A stretch of DNA of 64,000 nucleotides from Progne subis subis. Its lineage: Eukaryota; Chordata; Aves; Passeriformes; Hirundinidae. Below, one piece after another: positions 55,154 through 64,000 of the stretch. Positions within the stretch are counted from its first letter, which is position 1. Each line of letters opens with the position of its first letter. The notes below the pieces were generated by a model. The model saw nothing but the letters and a program-made list of their open reading frames with translations, was not told the origin of the DNA and ran no database searches. The stretch is taken from NCBI GenBank assembly GCA_022316685.1, contig JAKJHU010000024.1:2674501-2738500 (forward strand). Reading direction: 5' to 3'. A program made the translations under genes and the position numbers.

Positions 55154-55174
55154 GGGCGGGGGGCGGGGGGTGGG
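55154..55174 (+). promoter_or_regulatory. Perfect G-quadruplex motif / GC-box cluster in the ZNF281 promoter
   Basis: Four G-runs (3, 6, 6 and 3 Gs) are separated by single-base loops C, C and T. This meets the strictest G-quadruplex pattern, on the template strand about 100 bp upstream of the likely start. The same bases form overlapping Sp1/KLF-type GC boxes. They also resemble the G-rich boxes bound by the ZNF281/ZNF148 family. Confidence 0.7.
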
Positions 55175-56280
55175 CGCTGCCCGCCGCGGGGCGGGGCCGG
55201 GCCGGGCCGGGCCGGGCAGCGCCGCCGGGACCCGCTCCGGGAGCCGCGGGAGCCCCGCGGGCGGAGCCCGGGTAACGGGACCGGGCATCGCCGCTCGGCC
55301 GCGGCGGGACCAGAGCGCAGGTGCTGCTCCGGAACGCTCGGCGGTCCCGGGCCGGTCCGGGCCAGCCCCAGGCCGTGCAAAGCTCCGAACGCGGGCGGTG
55401 GCCGCGGGCTCAGCAGCGCTCGTGACCCGTGTGAAGAAACGGCACATGCAGAAAGCTGAAATTGAGGTTTTTAACAAAGGCTCGAGCGTGTTGCTGGTTG
55501 ATCCCAAACCAGTGACATGAGATGCCCGTGACGCCACGGAGATAATGAAGCCACTCCACGCCCTGAAACGCTACCGATGTTCCTTTGGGCTGCAGCAGTC
55601 CTTTGACACACGCCGCTCTCACGCTCTCTGCCATGTACACGCTGGGGAGCAGGTCCGCGGTCCCAGCCTCTTCCAGCCTGGAGCTGGGAGCACTGGGTGT
55701 CCCCTGGGCTGGGACACCTCGCCGGCAGCTCAGCCCCTCGGGGTCACGGCCGGGATTCTTTGGCCCAGTGCTACAGCAAAACCCGTAATGATGCCCTTTG
55801 GTTGAGCTGCATGTGTGGAAATCATTCATCCTCATACTAGAAATAAATTTATTATTTTGAAATAGGACCTTATTTTGGTTTATTAGGAAAACTTTTCCAC
55901 TATTTTTTTCTAATAGTCCATGCCCTCCTTGGAGGATAATAAAATAGAATTCTGCTTAATTTCTGAGTATTTACTTTGAAAGCTTTTTGTATTTCTGTAA
56001 GGTTTTAAAATGCAAACATCAGAAGTACCTTAGCTTAAAAACTTGGAATTAAACATACTAACACTGATTTTCATTATTAATGTAATGGAAGTAATGGAAC
56101 AAGGGGGATAGATTCCTTATGATTTTTAGGGTTTATCTGTCAAATTATTTTCCTTTATGAGAGATGAGCCTATAAATAGCAAGTACTTTTCATAACCCTG
56201 ATTGATACAAAGGCTTGGGTCAGATCTTAAAATCTTTAACATATCTAATTGATGCAAAAAAGTAGGTATTTATGCCATTT

Positions 56281-56407
56281 CTGTACTTCAAAATTTTATT
56301 AAGTAAAATGAACTCCTTTTATAACTTAAATATTTTCTAGCACATAAACTAACAGTTAACTTCAAAATGTACATTAGATTACGACAGTTTAGGACTGTCG
56401 GGTTTAG
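56281..56407 (-). other. Weak candidate terminal exon E with poly(A) signal
   Basis: A good acceptor (CTCTGTCTTTTAACACTTAG) is followed by 39 open codons in phase 0, a TGA at about 56288-56290, and an AATAAA at 56295-56300 on the minus strand. It is compatible with the end of exon C. The AT-rich translation looks non-conserved, and the signal almost coincides with the stop, so chance is likely. Confidence 0.12.
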
Positions 56408-56673
56408 CTAAGTGTTAAAAGACAGAGCAGGAATTCAAAAAACTTAAAAGCAGCAGTAAAATATTAGTCAATGCCTATGAGAAATGAGTCTGTCCCTTTA
56501 TTCAGGGTGTCTGTGTTTAATGGTAAGCTGGGATGCATATAAGCCAGTCCAAGCATGAAGGGCAGTAGGACACTCGTATGGAAAGCCAACTTTGTCCCTC
56601 AGTTATCAAGATAAGAAACCTGTCATTTCTCTCATTCACTCTGTCAGCCTTGAGATACTCCAAGCAGACTTAC

Positions 56674-56715
56674 CTCTGTGTTGTACACCCCATATATCAG
56701 GAAGATGAAGAGACC
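56674..56715 (-). other. Candidate coding exon C: 42-nt phase 0-0 exon for a hydrophobic segment
   Basis: This is the strongest exon-like signal of the three. The acceptor is preceded by a long pyrimidine tract (CTTTTTCCCTCC...TTTTACAG), and the donor GAG|GTAAGTCTG is near perfect. The 42 nt encode GLFIFLIYGVYNTE, which looks like the end of a transmembrane helix. A 42-nt phase 0-0 exon covering the end of TM7 is a known hallmark of secretin/adhesion-family GPCR genes (pattern G-hydrophobic-Y...N.E). The last TM of cationic amino acid transporters (SLC7A) also has a similar G...Y.YG pattern. Neither assignment is supported by the preceding exons, which are not hydrophobic, so the identity is left open. 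Confidence 0.35.
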
Positions 56716-57369
56716 CTGTAAAATAAAATGGAGGGAAAAAGCTGTTAACTCTAATCATTTCAGCAGTAGAAATACCTGAAATAAACTTTCCTGAGAACAG
56801 ACAAAAGAAGACACACTTCATCAAGGTCAATTTATTTTTCTATTTTTCAACATTATAAGCTGTACCTTGAGCATTTATTTGATAACATGGGAGTGCATCA
56901 ACTATATTGTGATATTCAACTGTTTGAAAATGAAAAACTTAGCACCAAAGGATCTATAACATTATTAGAAAATTTAATTTTATATTTGAATGGTCTTTGG
57001 ACCAACAAAATAAATTTATTTCAAAATGTGAAAATATGAAGATGCTAAGGCAAACTGAGGAGTGAACGATCTCTTCTTCTGATTTTTCTTTTTGTAAAAC
57101 TAAAAGTAAGAAAACATATACTACCAAATTCTACACTAAAAATATACTCCCGCATATGTATTGACAAATGCGTACACTTAATTATGTTAGAAATTAAAAG
57201 AGGAGAAAATAAGAAATGTGTGAGGACAGAAGAAAACAGCTCAAGCAGACAGTATACATGAATCACCAAAGTTCTTTTAAGGGCTTGCTTCACACTGGTC
57301 TCTTATTAGACTAAACAATTAAACCCAAACAAAACGCTCACTTCAATGAGTTCCTTTGAACATATTCAC

Positions 57370-57447
57370 CTTATTGAAGCGTATGTGTCCAGGATCTGAG
57401 GTAATAGTGCAACTTGATACTGATTCTTGCAATCTGCAGGCAGAATC
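57370..57447 (-). other. Candidate coding exon B of an unrecognised minus-strand gene
   Basis: This 78-nt segment lies between the acceptor GTGTGTTTTTCAG and the donor AAG|GTGAATATG. It is open in phase 0-0 for 26 codons (DSACRLQESVSSC... ending GHIRFNK), a Ser/Thr-rich hydrophilic stretch. Its phase fits both exon A upstream and exon C downstream. It is not recognised as any known domain. Confidence 0.3.
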
Positions 57448-58118
57448 CTGAAAAACACACTCAGATTACTGGGGAGAACAGAGTAACAAATGGAGATAAA
57501 TGCAAAATATGCCTAGTTTGCTATGAAAATGCTTCTGTAACTCAGATTCGCTGTGGGTTTATAACTTATTTTTAAACTTATTTGTAAAATTACCCTACCT
57601 TGTAATATTAATTCTTAAAACTTGGCCACTTGAATATGTCAGGGAAAATGCTTTTGATTTTCAAACCGAAAGTATTTTCTGATAAGAAACTGCATTTGAA
57701 TAGCAAACAAATTGCAACTCTTAAATCCAACATGCAAATTATTGGAGACATTTGGATTAATTCTGGATTTGCTCATCAGCAAAATCACTTATCTTATTAA
57801 GCAGGGAGGAATAAGAGGTACCATGTAATATATAATAGTTCCATGGATTACCAAATGCCAACATAAAACCCTTGGGAGAGAGAACTTCTGTTTAATTTCT
57901 ATTGTTTCATTTTTCAAAGCTAAAATCCAACACTTCCTTTCAGTTATTTTCAGGTTACATCAGTGAACTCAACAAAAAGTAAGAATAGATTCAAAAAAGA
58001 GCCAGCTGTGGTTTTGAGTGTGCTTTCCTACAATATATGTCACAATCATATCGTGATGCTTGTTTGGAAACAGAATTGCCACAATCCTGAATCTTGGCAA
58101 CTCACATAAGTGACTTAC

Positions 58119-58186
58119 AGGCAAACTGTGGAATAAAAGCCCAGTTATGTGTCTAAACATAGAGTTAGTGAACCATTCTGAGTCTC
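58119..58186 (-). other. Weak candidate exon D (alternative to exon A)
   Basis: A GTAAGTCAC donor follows CCT, and an acceptor TGTGTCAG lies at 58187-58189. An alternative acceptor ATTTCAG would extend the exon to 58201. One frame is open and ends in phase 0 (...GLLFHSLP). It has the same phase as exon A, so it could join exon B, but it cannot be placed between A and B because the A-compatible frame has a stop. The donor lacks the usual AG at -2/-1. Confidence 0.15.
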
Positions 58187-59310
58187 CTGACACAGAGTCA
58201 TCTGAAATCTATGTTGAAAAAGGCGGGGTACAAATGCCTTTATTTCCTCTTACTTTCATTCCAAGTTCCCAGGATTTTAGGGATTTCCATCCCAGGCAAG
58301 AGGCTGCTATGAATAGCTGACATAGAGAGAGGCAACGAGCAATCAGCTGTTAAGATGAAAGAAAAAAAACCTTTCTCAGGCTGATCCCAGAAGAGAGAGT
58401 AAAACCACATGCTGCTTGTTATTTAGGTACTTTCATGAGTTAAAATTCTTGCCAAAACTCAATTCCAAACAATACAGATTACCCTGATATAAAGAGTAAA
58501 AAAAAAAAATTTAAAATATATCTTCAAGACTTCAAAGACTAGAATGCTCTTTTTAACCCAGGTATGCAAAAATAATGTTTTAAATTGCTTCTGAGTCTCT
58601 TCTGAAGTCTGTGAATCTCATATCATCCCAGAAAAACAAACTAGCTAACTACTTAAGTTTGGATATTCACCAATCTTACAGAAAATTTGAAACAAATTAT
58701 TAAAGATTCCAGATCTTAAATTAGCATGCCAAGTTCTTGCTTTTCTTAAGCTTGTTAACAGCTCCTTTGAATATTTAACTGCTAGAAATAAGCTGTGGAC
58801 TTTCTTATCTTAATTCTTAATTCTTGTAGACTTTGGGGAGCTTTTTGTCTTGTTTTATCTCAGAGCGGGGTTGTCCTCTAACATCAAATTATTTTAATTG
58901 GATCAGCCCAACAAGGATTTCACTTGTTGCCTGCAATGAGTTATGAGGTCTTGGCACCCACAACTGGTGAGGAGGGGTCATTTTCCACACAACGCTGTCA
59001 TCAGCAATTACCTGTACAGGGCACTGTGTGGTCCATCTGTGGTGAAAATAAAGAGGTGCAGAGCCTCAGGTGGTTTGAAATGTTAATAACATGGTGTTAC
59101 ATAATTGATAGTTCAGTTTCTTTAGCTCATTAATTGCAAAAAGAGCTTCTCTGTTTTTTCAGTGGGTCCTGGTGTCAGGAGCAGTGTGGTTCTGTGAGCA
59201 GCTGCCTCAGTTGCTCAGGCTGGTCAGATGTTCTTTGACTTCTGGGAATTAAACAATGTTGTGATCAAGCCAGTAATTTTATCCAGAACTGTTTATTGTA
59301 TCTGTTGGAA

Positions 59311-59350
59311 TCAAATCAAATCAGATCAAATCAAATCAAATCAAATCAAA
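59311..59350. repeat. (TCAAA)n pentanucleotide microsatellite, 8 units
   Basis: Eight head-to-tail TCAAA units, the third being TCAGA. The array is regular enough to be polymorphic. Confidence 0.95.
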
Positions 59351-60915
59351 TTCCTTCAGGAAGAAGCATAGCGAGCACATTTGTATTTTTTGTGTTCTGG
59401 TAGCACATGTCAACCCCCAGAGGAATTGTAGCCCATTGTGCTCAGTAACAAACCCATATACATCCAGAATAAGCCATCTATGCCTTGAAAAGGTAAGGCT
59501 TCTAGACAGAAAGTGGGGCCATGTTGGAGAAAAGAGAACATGCAAGCACACTTGTCATTTTTCAGGTCTCATGCCAAAGTAGGATGTGTTCCTGGTAGAC
59601 TACGAAGTCAAAAACTTTCAGCTGAGCTTGTATCCTGCCTTTTGGAATCCGAGGAAGCACTGCTTAATTCCAGCTCTGATTGTCACTCTGGGCAGGGCGT
59701 GAACAGATTGCTCAGCTTTGAAATTTGGCAGGTCTTGCCCGAATTGTCCTTGCTATCTTGAATAAATCAGCCTATGGACAGTTCTAATCTCTAGCAAGTT
59801 TGTCAGGATCTGTTCCAGTTTGGGTGGTACCACTGAAAGTTAACACTTATCACAAAGTTCATTCTGCTTTAGGGCAACAGAAATTTGCATGGCAGTTGTT
59901 TTTATCAGAAGTTTCTTTCCATGATTTTAATGTTTGTCTCTCCTGTTACTATTTGACATTTTCTTTTTATGGACATTGTGTTTTAGTCAAGATTAGACAA
60001 TAAATTGCAATCATTTTTTGGTGGGTTGAGACTGTTATGCTGACACTTTCAATATTTTCCATTTCAGCATTTTTTCAATATACACATTCTCGAGAATGTG
60101 GAATTACTTCATCCTTCTCCTGTTTAAGCATTTGGTCTCTGATTTGTTTGACAACTGAAAAGGATTTTTAGGAATTCACAGCTACTACAATCCTTACTAT
60201 AATACCTCAAAAGATCAATTAAATAAAACCATATTAGCAAAATATGCATGTAAACACTAGATAGAAGAACTGTAGAAGAATAAAAATCAATGAAATATAG
60301 TCTAAATAAATCAATAGCTAATGAAAACAAGTCAATATTTTAAAGCCTTAAAAATTTCCAGCACTAAAAATGTTTAGAATGCAGGAAATGTTCTGGTTTA
60401 TGGAAGACATAAAGATAGATCATATGCAGCTATACTGGACTAATACTACTCTTTTTTCATAAATGAAAAAAAAACCCCACTATTGCAGCAATGGAAACTG
60501 CAGCCTGGAAATAGAATTCATGTTGCTAACACAATTAGTCTTTCTGTAATACTAAAAAAAAAAACCTGACTTAGCAAGGAGAGATTAGGGATTTGCTGTT
60601 TGTTTTAAATCTAGACCAGCGCTAGAAACTGTAAACATCAGGAGACTTTTGTTGTACCACATCAGTTTTAATGCAAAGAATATCAAATTCCAACATTATG
60701 GGATTTTTCTACCATAGTTGAAGAAGTTTGAAATCTTTACTTCAACATTTAAGAAGTGTGATATTTTAAAAAGCCCTGTTGTGAAATTTCAAAATCACTG
60801 TCCCGCAGGCAACTATTTCAGCTCTTGTTATCACTCAATTGGTACTTGCAGGCTTTGCAAACAGGAGCAAACAATGTGACTGATTTGGATTTTCTGCCTA
60901 TAAAAACTAGAACTG

Positions 60916-60942
60916 AAAACAAAAACAAACAAACAAACAAAA
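60916..60942. repeat. (AAAC)n microsatellite
   Basis: AAACAAAAACAAACAAACAAAC array followed by a C-rich stretch. Confidence 0.85.
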
Positions 60943-61068
60943 CCCCAAACAATTCCCTCCCCCACCCCAACCCCCCTGGAAATTTTGTCATTCTAATTAA
61001 CAGATCCACGGAAATTTGGTAGTAATAAACTGTTGTAGCAAAGGTCCTGGAGCAAATACATAACTTAC

Positions 61069-61154
61069 CTTGGAACAGAGCCTTTGCTTTGGCCTTGGAG
61101 ATAAATTGTGCTTTGCCTCGGTTGCATCAAGAACCTGAGGGTTCATCCTCAGTT
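61069..61154 (-). other. Candidate coding exon A of an unrecognised minus-strand gene
   Basis: This 86-nt segment has a consensus donor (CCAAG|GTAAGTTA) and a good acceptor: a pyrimidine-rich run ending GGCTCAG, with a CTGAC branch-like motif about 35 nt upstream. One frame is open: 2 nt, then 28 codons ending in phase 0, beginning LRMNPQVLDAT and ending PRPKQRLCSK. It is hydrophilic and basic. The product is not recognised. It is phase-compatible with exon B. No transcript evidence is available, so this could be a noncoding exon or chance. Confidence 0.3.
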
Positions 61155-64000
61155 CTGAGCCATATTGAAAAGATATTTCTATTAATGTCAGGTGAAGTGG
61201 CAGTGGACAGGTTGGGTGTAACTCTGGATTCCACACTGACAGTCTCTGCAAGGACTGAAGTACAAAAACAGATTTTTACCTTTTTTAAGGAGCCACATAG
61301 AAAATGTTGGATGGAATTATATATAAGTGCCAGTAGAATAACTGAGATCTAGGATATCAAAAGAACAGCTCATTCTCCACAGCCCTAGTAAATTAGCATT
61401 CCATGTTGCCAAATGTAAGCCTGCCCTAAAGTTTATTTTAGATAAAGCCAGCAATAACCTCTCTGCAAAAAGGTATGTTTAGAGTGATAGGAAAGATCCA
61501 TGTTTAAAAAAAAAAAAAAAGTTGGAAAAGATTTAGAGATGTCGGCTGTCCACCTCTCTGCATAAGCAAAGATAGGATATTTAAGTATCAGGATAAGCTT
61601 TCATGTGCCAGGTATAACCAATTTCTTATGTAAATGTGTCATCTAACAAATTTTTTACCTTTTACCCTTACCAAAATTCCTGTTGGAGTACCTAGACAAG
61701 CCTGTGTTAATCTACTTTTTGAGGTGAACAGGATCCATTTTCTGCCTGTCCTTAAAGAAGAACTCTTTACTTTTGCAATAAGTCTACAAACATTTCAGTC
61801 AGGGCTACAGGATTCAGAGGGTTGAAAGGAAATTTATCATATTATGAAGGGGTTTCCTGCTTCTGTTTCTTCTTTTCCCAGTTGTACTTTACAAATCAAG
61901 ATATACTTTCAGGGCATGAAAAAGCCAAGACATGAAGCCAGTTGCGTTTTTTTTTCTAAGAAAGTGAATTACCACAATCACACCATCACCATATACATCA
62001 AAACTCTAAACAGCACCAGTCACAGAGAGAGGAGATTGACACTTCAGTTCTTTTTTTCCAGTAGTCTGTTATTCACACACATACACACATCGTGGTCTGA
62101 AAACAACCGTTGTACCCGGACCTTGGTCTTGCTATGCCTTTGCATGATTCCACTGCTCTACAAAACATGTCTTTCTATACATTTTTATACTTAGAATACT
62201 GGCTACAGGGAAAGAACTGCAAGTTTCATTCTATCTACTTTTACAGGCTTATAACTTCTCCCAACTGCATCTATTCCTTGTACTTGTCATCAGCTCAGAG
62301 ATTGCTTTCCTGTTGTCACTAACCCCCAATTTCCTATTTTATAAAACTTTCTCCAAGCATTTTCCTGATCGAGGGAACATAAATGGAAGTGGATTATATT
62401 TCACCCCCAAAATTAATCCATGCTCTTGGTCTGCTCCACCCAAAATAAATCAACACGCACAAATAAGCACAAAACCTATTTGAAACGTGCTGTGTGTGGT
62501 ACAAAAAATGTTGATTCATACCACATTGAGCTAAATTCTGTATTCCTTACATTTAATAACATCTCACAAGGTGGTTAATGAGTTTAAGCTAGATCACTCA
62601 GAGCATTACAATATTGTCAGAGATGAGAAAAAAAATACCTCTTAGGAAGGGAAATATTTAGAATTACAGTGGTGTGGATTATACTGTAAGAATCACTGTA
62701 AAATTTCTACAGGAAAGCTGTGACACAAAATGTAATCCCAGTATTATTATTGCAATTTATACATTTGTATTTGCAAGAATTTCTCCAGCTCATATACACA
62801 AACAGAAGTGTGTTGCCAAAGATCCCAAGGCTGTTACACATATTGCAAGCTACTGTGTATTGCTCTTTTTTGTTTAATAGTAATTTGAAGCCTAAGGTTA
62901 CAGCTTTTCTGAACCTGTAGACATCAGAAAAGCTTAAGTGAACTATATTGAATGCAGTATCTGCTTTTCTAATTTTCTTGAGTTCCTTAGAAATAAGAGG
63001 CAGAGCCCTATAAACCTATACAGAATAGCTAAAAAACACGCCAGTGTTGCCCATTCAAATGAACAGAGTCTTTTCCACACATGTGAAGCATTTAGAACAG
63101 TTACTCAGACTCTGTCCTAAACTAATTCTTATTTTACTGTAACAAAAACTGTACAATAATAATGACTTGAGATTAATAATTGAATGCGTTGGAATTTCTT
63201 TAATTCTAGACAGAATCTGTATAGCTTAAAATATTCCTTTATGATGAAAAAACACATACACTTTCACTCATTCTGGATGGAATGTTACTCCTCCTAGACT
63301 TCATTATAAGCCTAAAAAAAAACAAAAACCAAACCTCATAAAACTCTTCTATCTAAATTCTCTTCAAGGAGATAAATTCATGATGGACACTATTTCCCAT
63401 AGACCTAATCTGCTTATTATGAAACTGACAGTTTCGGCACATCCTCTTCTCCACTTTTCACAGCAGATCAATTCTGTGTGTATTAGATGTGGAGATTCAC
63501 TGTACAAGAAACAGTGTTTGAAGCCTCATTCCAAATGAGTAGCTTTTCCTACTAGTTTAGGTTTCTGGTGCTGCCATCTTCTATGAGCAGAAGCCCCCTT
63601 GGGCTGTCAAACAGGAGTCGTGCCCGAGTACAGGAAGGCTCTTGGCACACAACAGGGCAGTTATTGGTACCAACTTCTTCTGGAATTATTAGGAAAAGGC
63701 ATAAAGACAACCCTTTGTACTGCCTGTGGTTCCTGCAGTGCAAGGACAGTGAATCCTTCTCTTGAATAATCCTCACCTCCTGTTGTAGAGGGACATCAAT
63801 GTATCTGGGGATTTTCAGACATTACTGTTGTCCTTTTGCAACAACTGCTTAAAACTTAAATCATGTTCATAAAAAATGCTGTCCTTAGAAATAATTTGAA
63901 TCTCATTTCTTGACAGATACAACAGATTTCTGTTTCTGAATTTCTGGGAGAGAGAATAGTCACTTAGGTCCAGATTTGCAAAGATCTTCAGACAGCCCAG

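Larger units (their letters stand above)
54230..55450 (-). promoter_or_regulatory. CpG island promoter of ZNF281
   Basis: This is the densest CpG stretch of the window, covering the first part of the coding region, the leader and about 400 bp upstream. It has no clear TATA box. It contains GC boxes (55154-55174), an NRF1-like site GCACATGCGC (55090-55099, one mismatch to GCGCATGCGC), a SOX-type ACAATGG (55062-55068), and a short GGGCC tandem (about 55194-55217). This is the classic layout of a broadly expressed vertebrate gene promoter. Whether it also drives a divergent plus-strand transcript cannot be told from sequence. Confidence 0.8.
55460..64000. other. Region upstream of ZNF281
   Basis: GC-rich to about 55.8 kb, then AT-rich. 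No long ORF. It contains the exon-like segments described separately (minus strand, 56.3-61.2 kb), the TCAAA array and the AAAC array. In mammals KIF14 is the next gene on this side; no KIF14 motor sequence was recognised here. Confidence 0.6.

Noticed and set aside
54496..55520. Long plus- and minus-strand frames across the CpG island
   Set aside because: GC-rich sequence lacks stop codons by composition; the translations are Arg/Pro/Gly/Ala low complexity and overlap in several frames.
58924..59058. 25-nt exon-like segment with ATG (MDHTVPCT) between CACCACAG and GTAATT on the minus strand
   Set aside because: The length breaks the phase with exons B and C, and the donor is only moderate; kept out of the cryptic gene model.
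1..64000. tRNA, rRNA, snRNA or microRNA genes, including the miR-181a1/b1 cluster that lies near NR5A2 in vertebrates
   Set aside because: No cloverleaf, conserved small-RNA body or miR-181 seed-and-stem was recognised by eye; the cluster is expected on the far side of NR5A2.
1..64000. CRISPR arrays, prokaryotic operons, endogenous retrovirus with LTRs
   Set aside because: No regularly spaced direct repeats, Shine-Dalgarno-linked gene runs, gag/pol frames or paired LTRs were seen.

Overview
The window is vertebrate nuclear DNA, most likely from a bird. It is AT-rich with few transposons. The recognisable interspersed repeats are CR1 (chicken repeat 1) LINE fragments, the dominant repeat family of birds and non-avian reptiles. 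No bacterial, viral or organellar gene organisation is visible.

Only one protein-coding gene can be named with confidence: ZNF281 (ZBP-99/GZP1), a four-finger Krüppel-type transcription factor on the minus strand. Its complete 872-codon coding region lies at 52209-54827 without an internal intron. It is preceded by a short candidate leader intron (54871-55014) and a dense CpG island promoter that contains a perfect G-quadruplex motif (55154-55174). It is followed by a long 3' untranslated stretch with a good poly(A) signal near 50.5 kb.

Bases 1 to about 50,400 lie downstream of ZNF281. In other amniotes this interval leads towards NR5A2 (inference from known synteny; NR5A2 is not in the window). 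It is a gene desert holding CR1 remnants, simple repeats, homopolymer tracts and two isolated CpG-rich islets near 23.2 kb and 33.0 kb. The 33.0-kb islet carries a short ATG-initiated open segment ending in a consensus splice donor on the minus strand, so it may be the promoter of an unannotated transcript.

Upstream of ZNF281 (55.5-64 kb) there is no long ORF. On the minus strand there are three short exon-like segments at 61069-61154, 57370-57447 and 56674-56715. They have strong acceptors and donors, open frames and mutually compatible phases. The last is 42 nt, phase 0-0, and encodes a hydrophobic segment. They could be the 3' part of an unrecognised membrane-protein gene or a spliced transcript read towards ZNF281. 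This is the most interesting unexplained signal here and it remains unproven.
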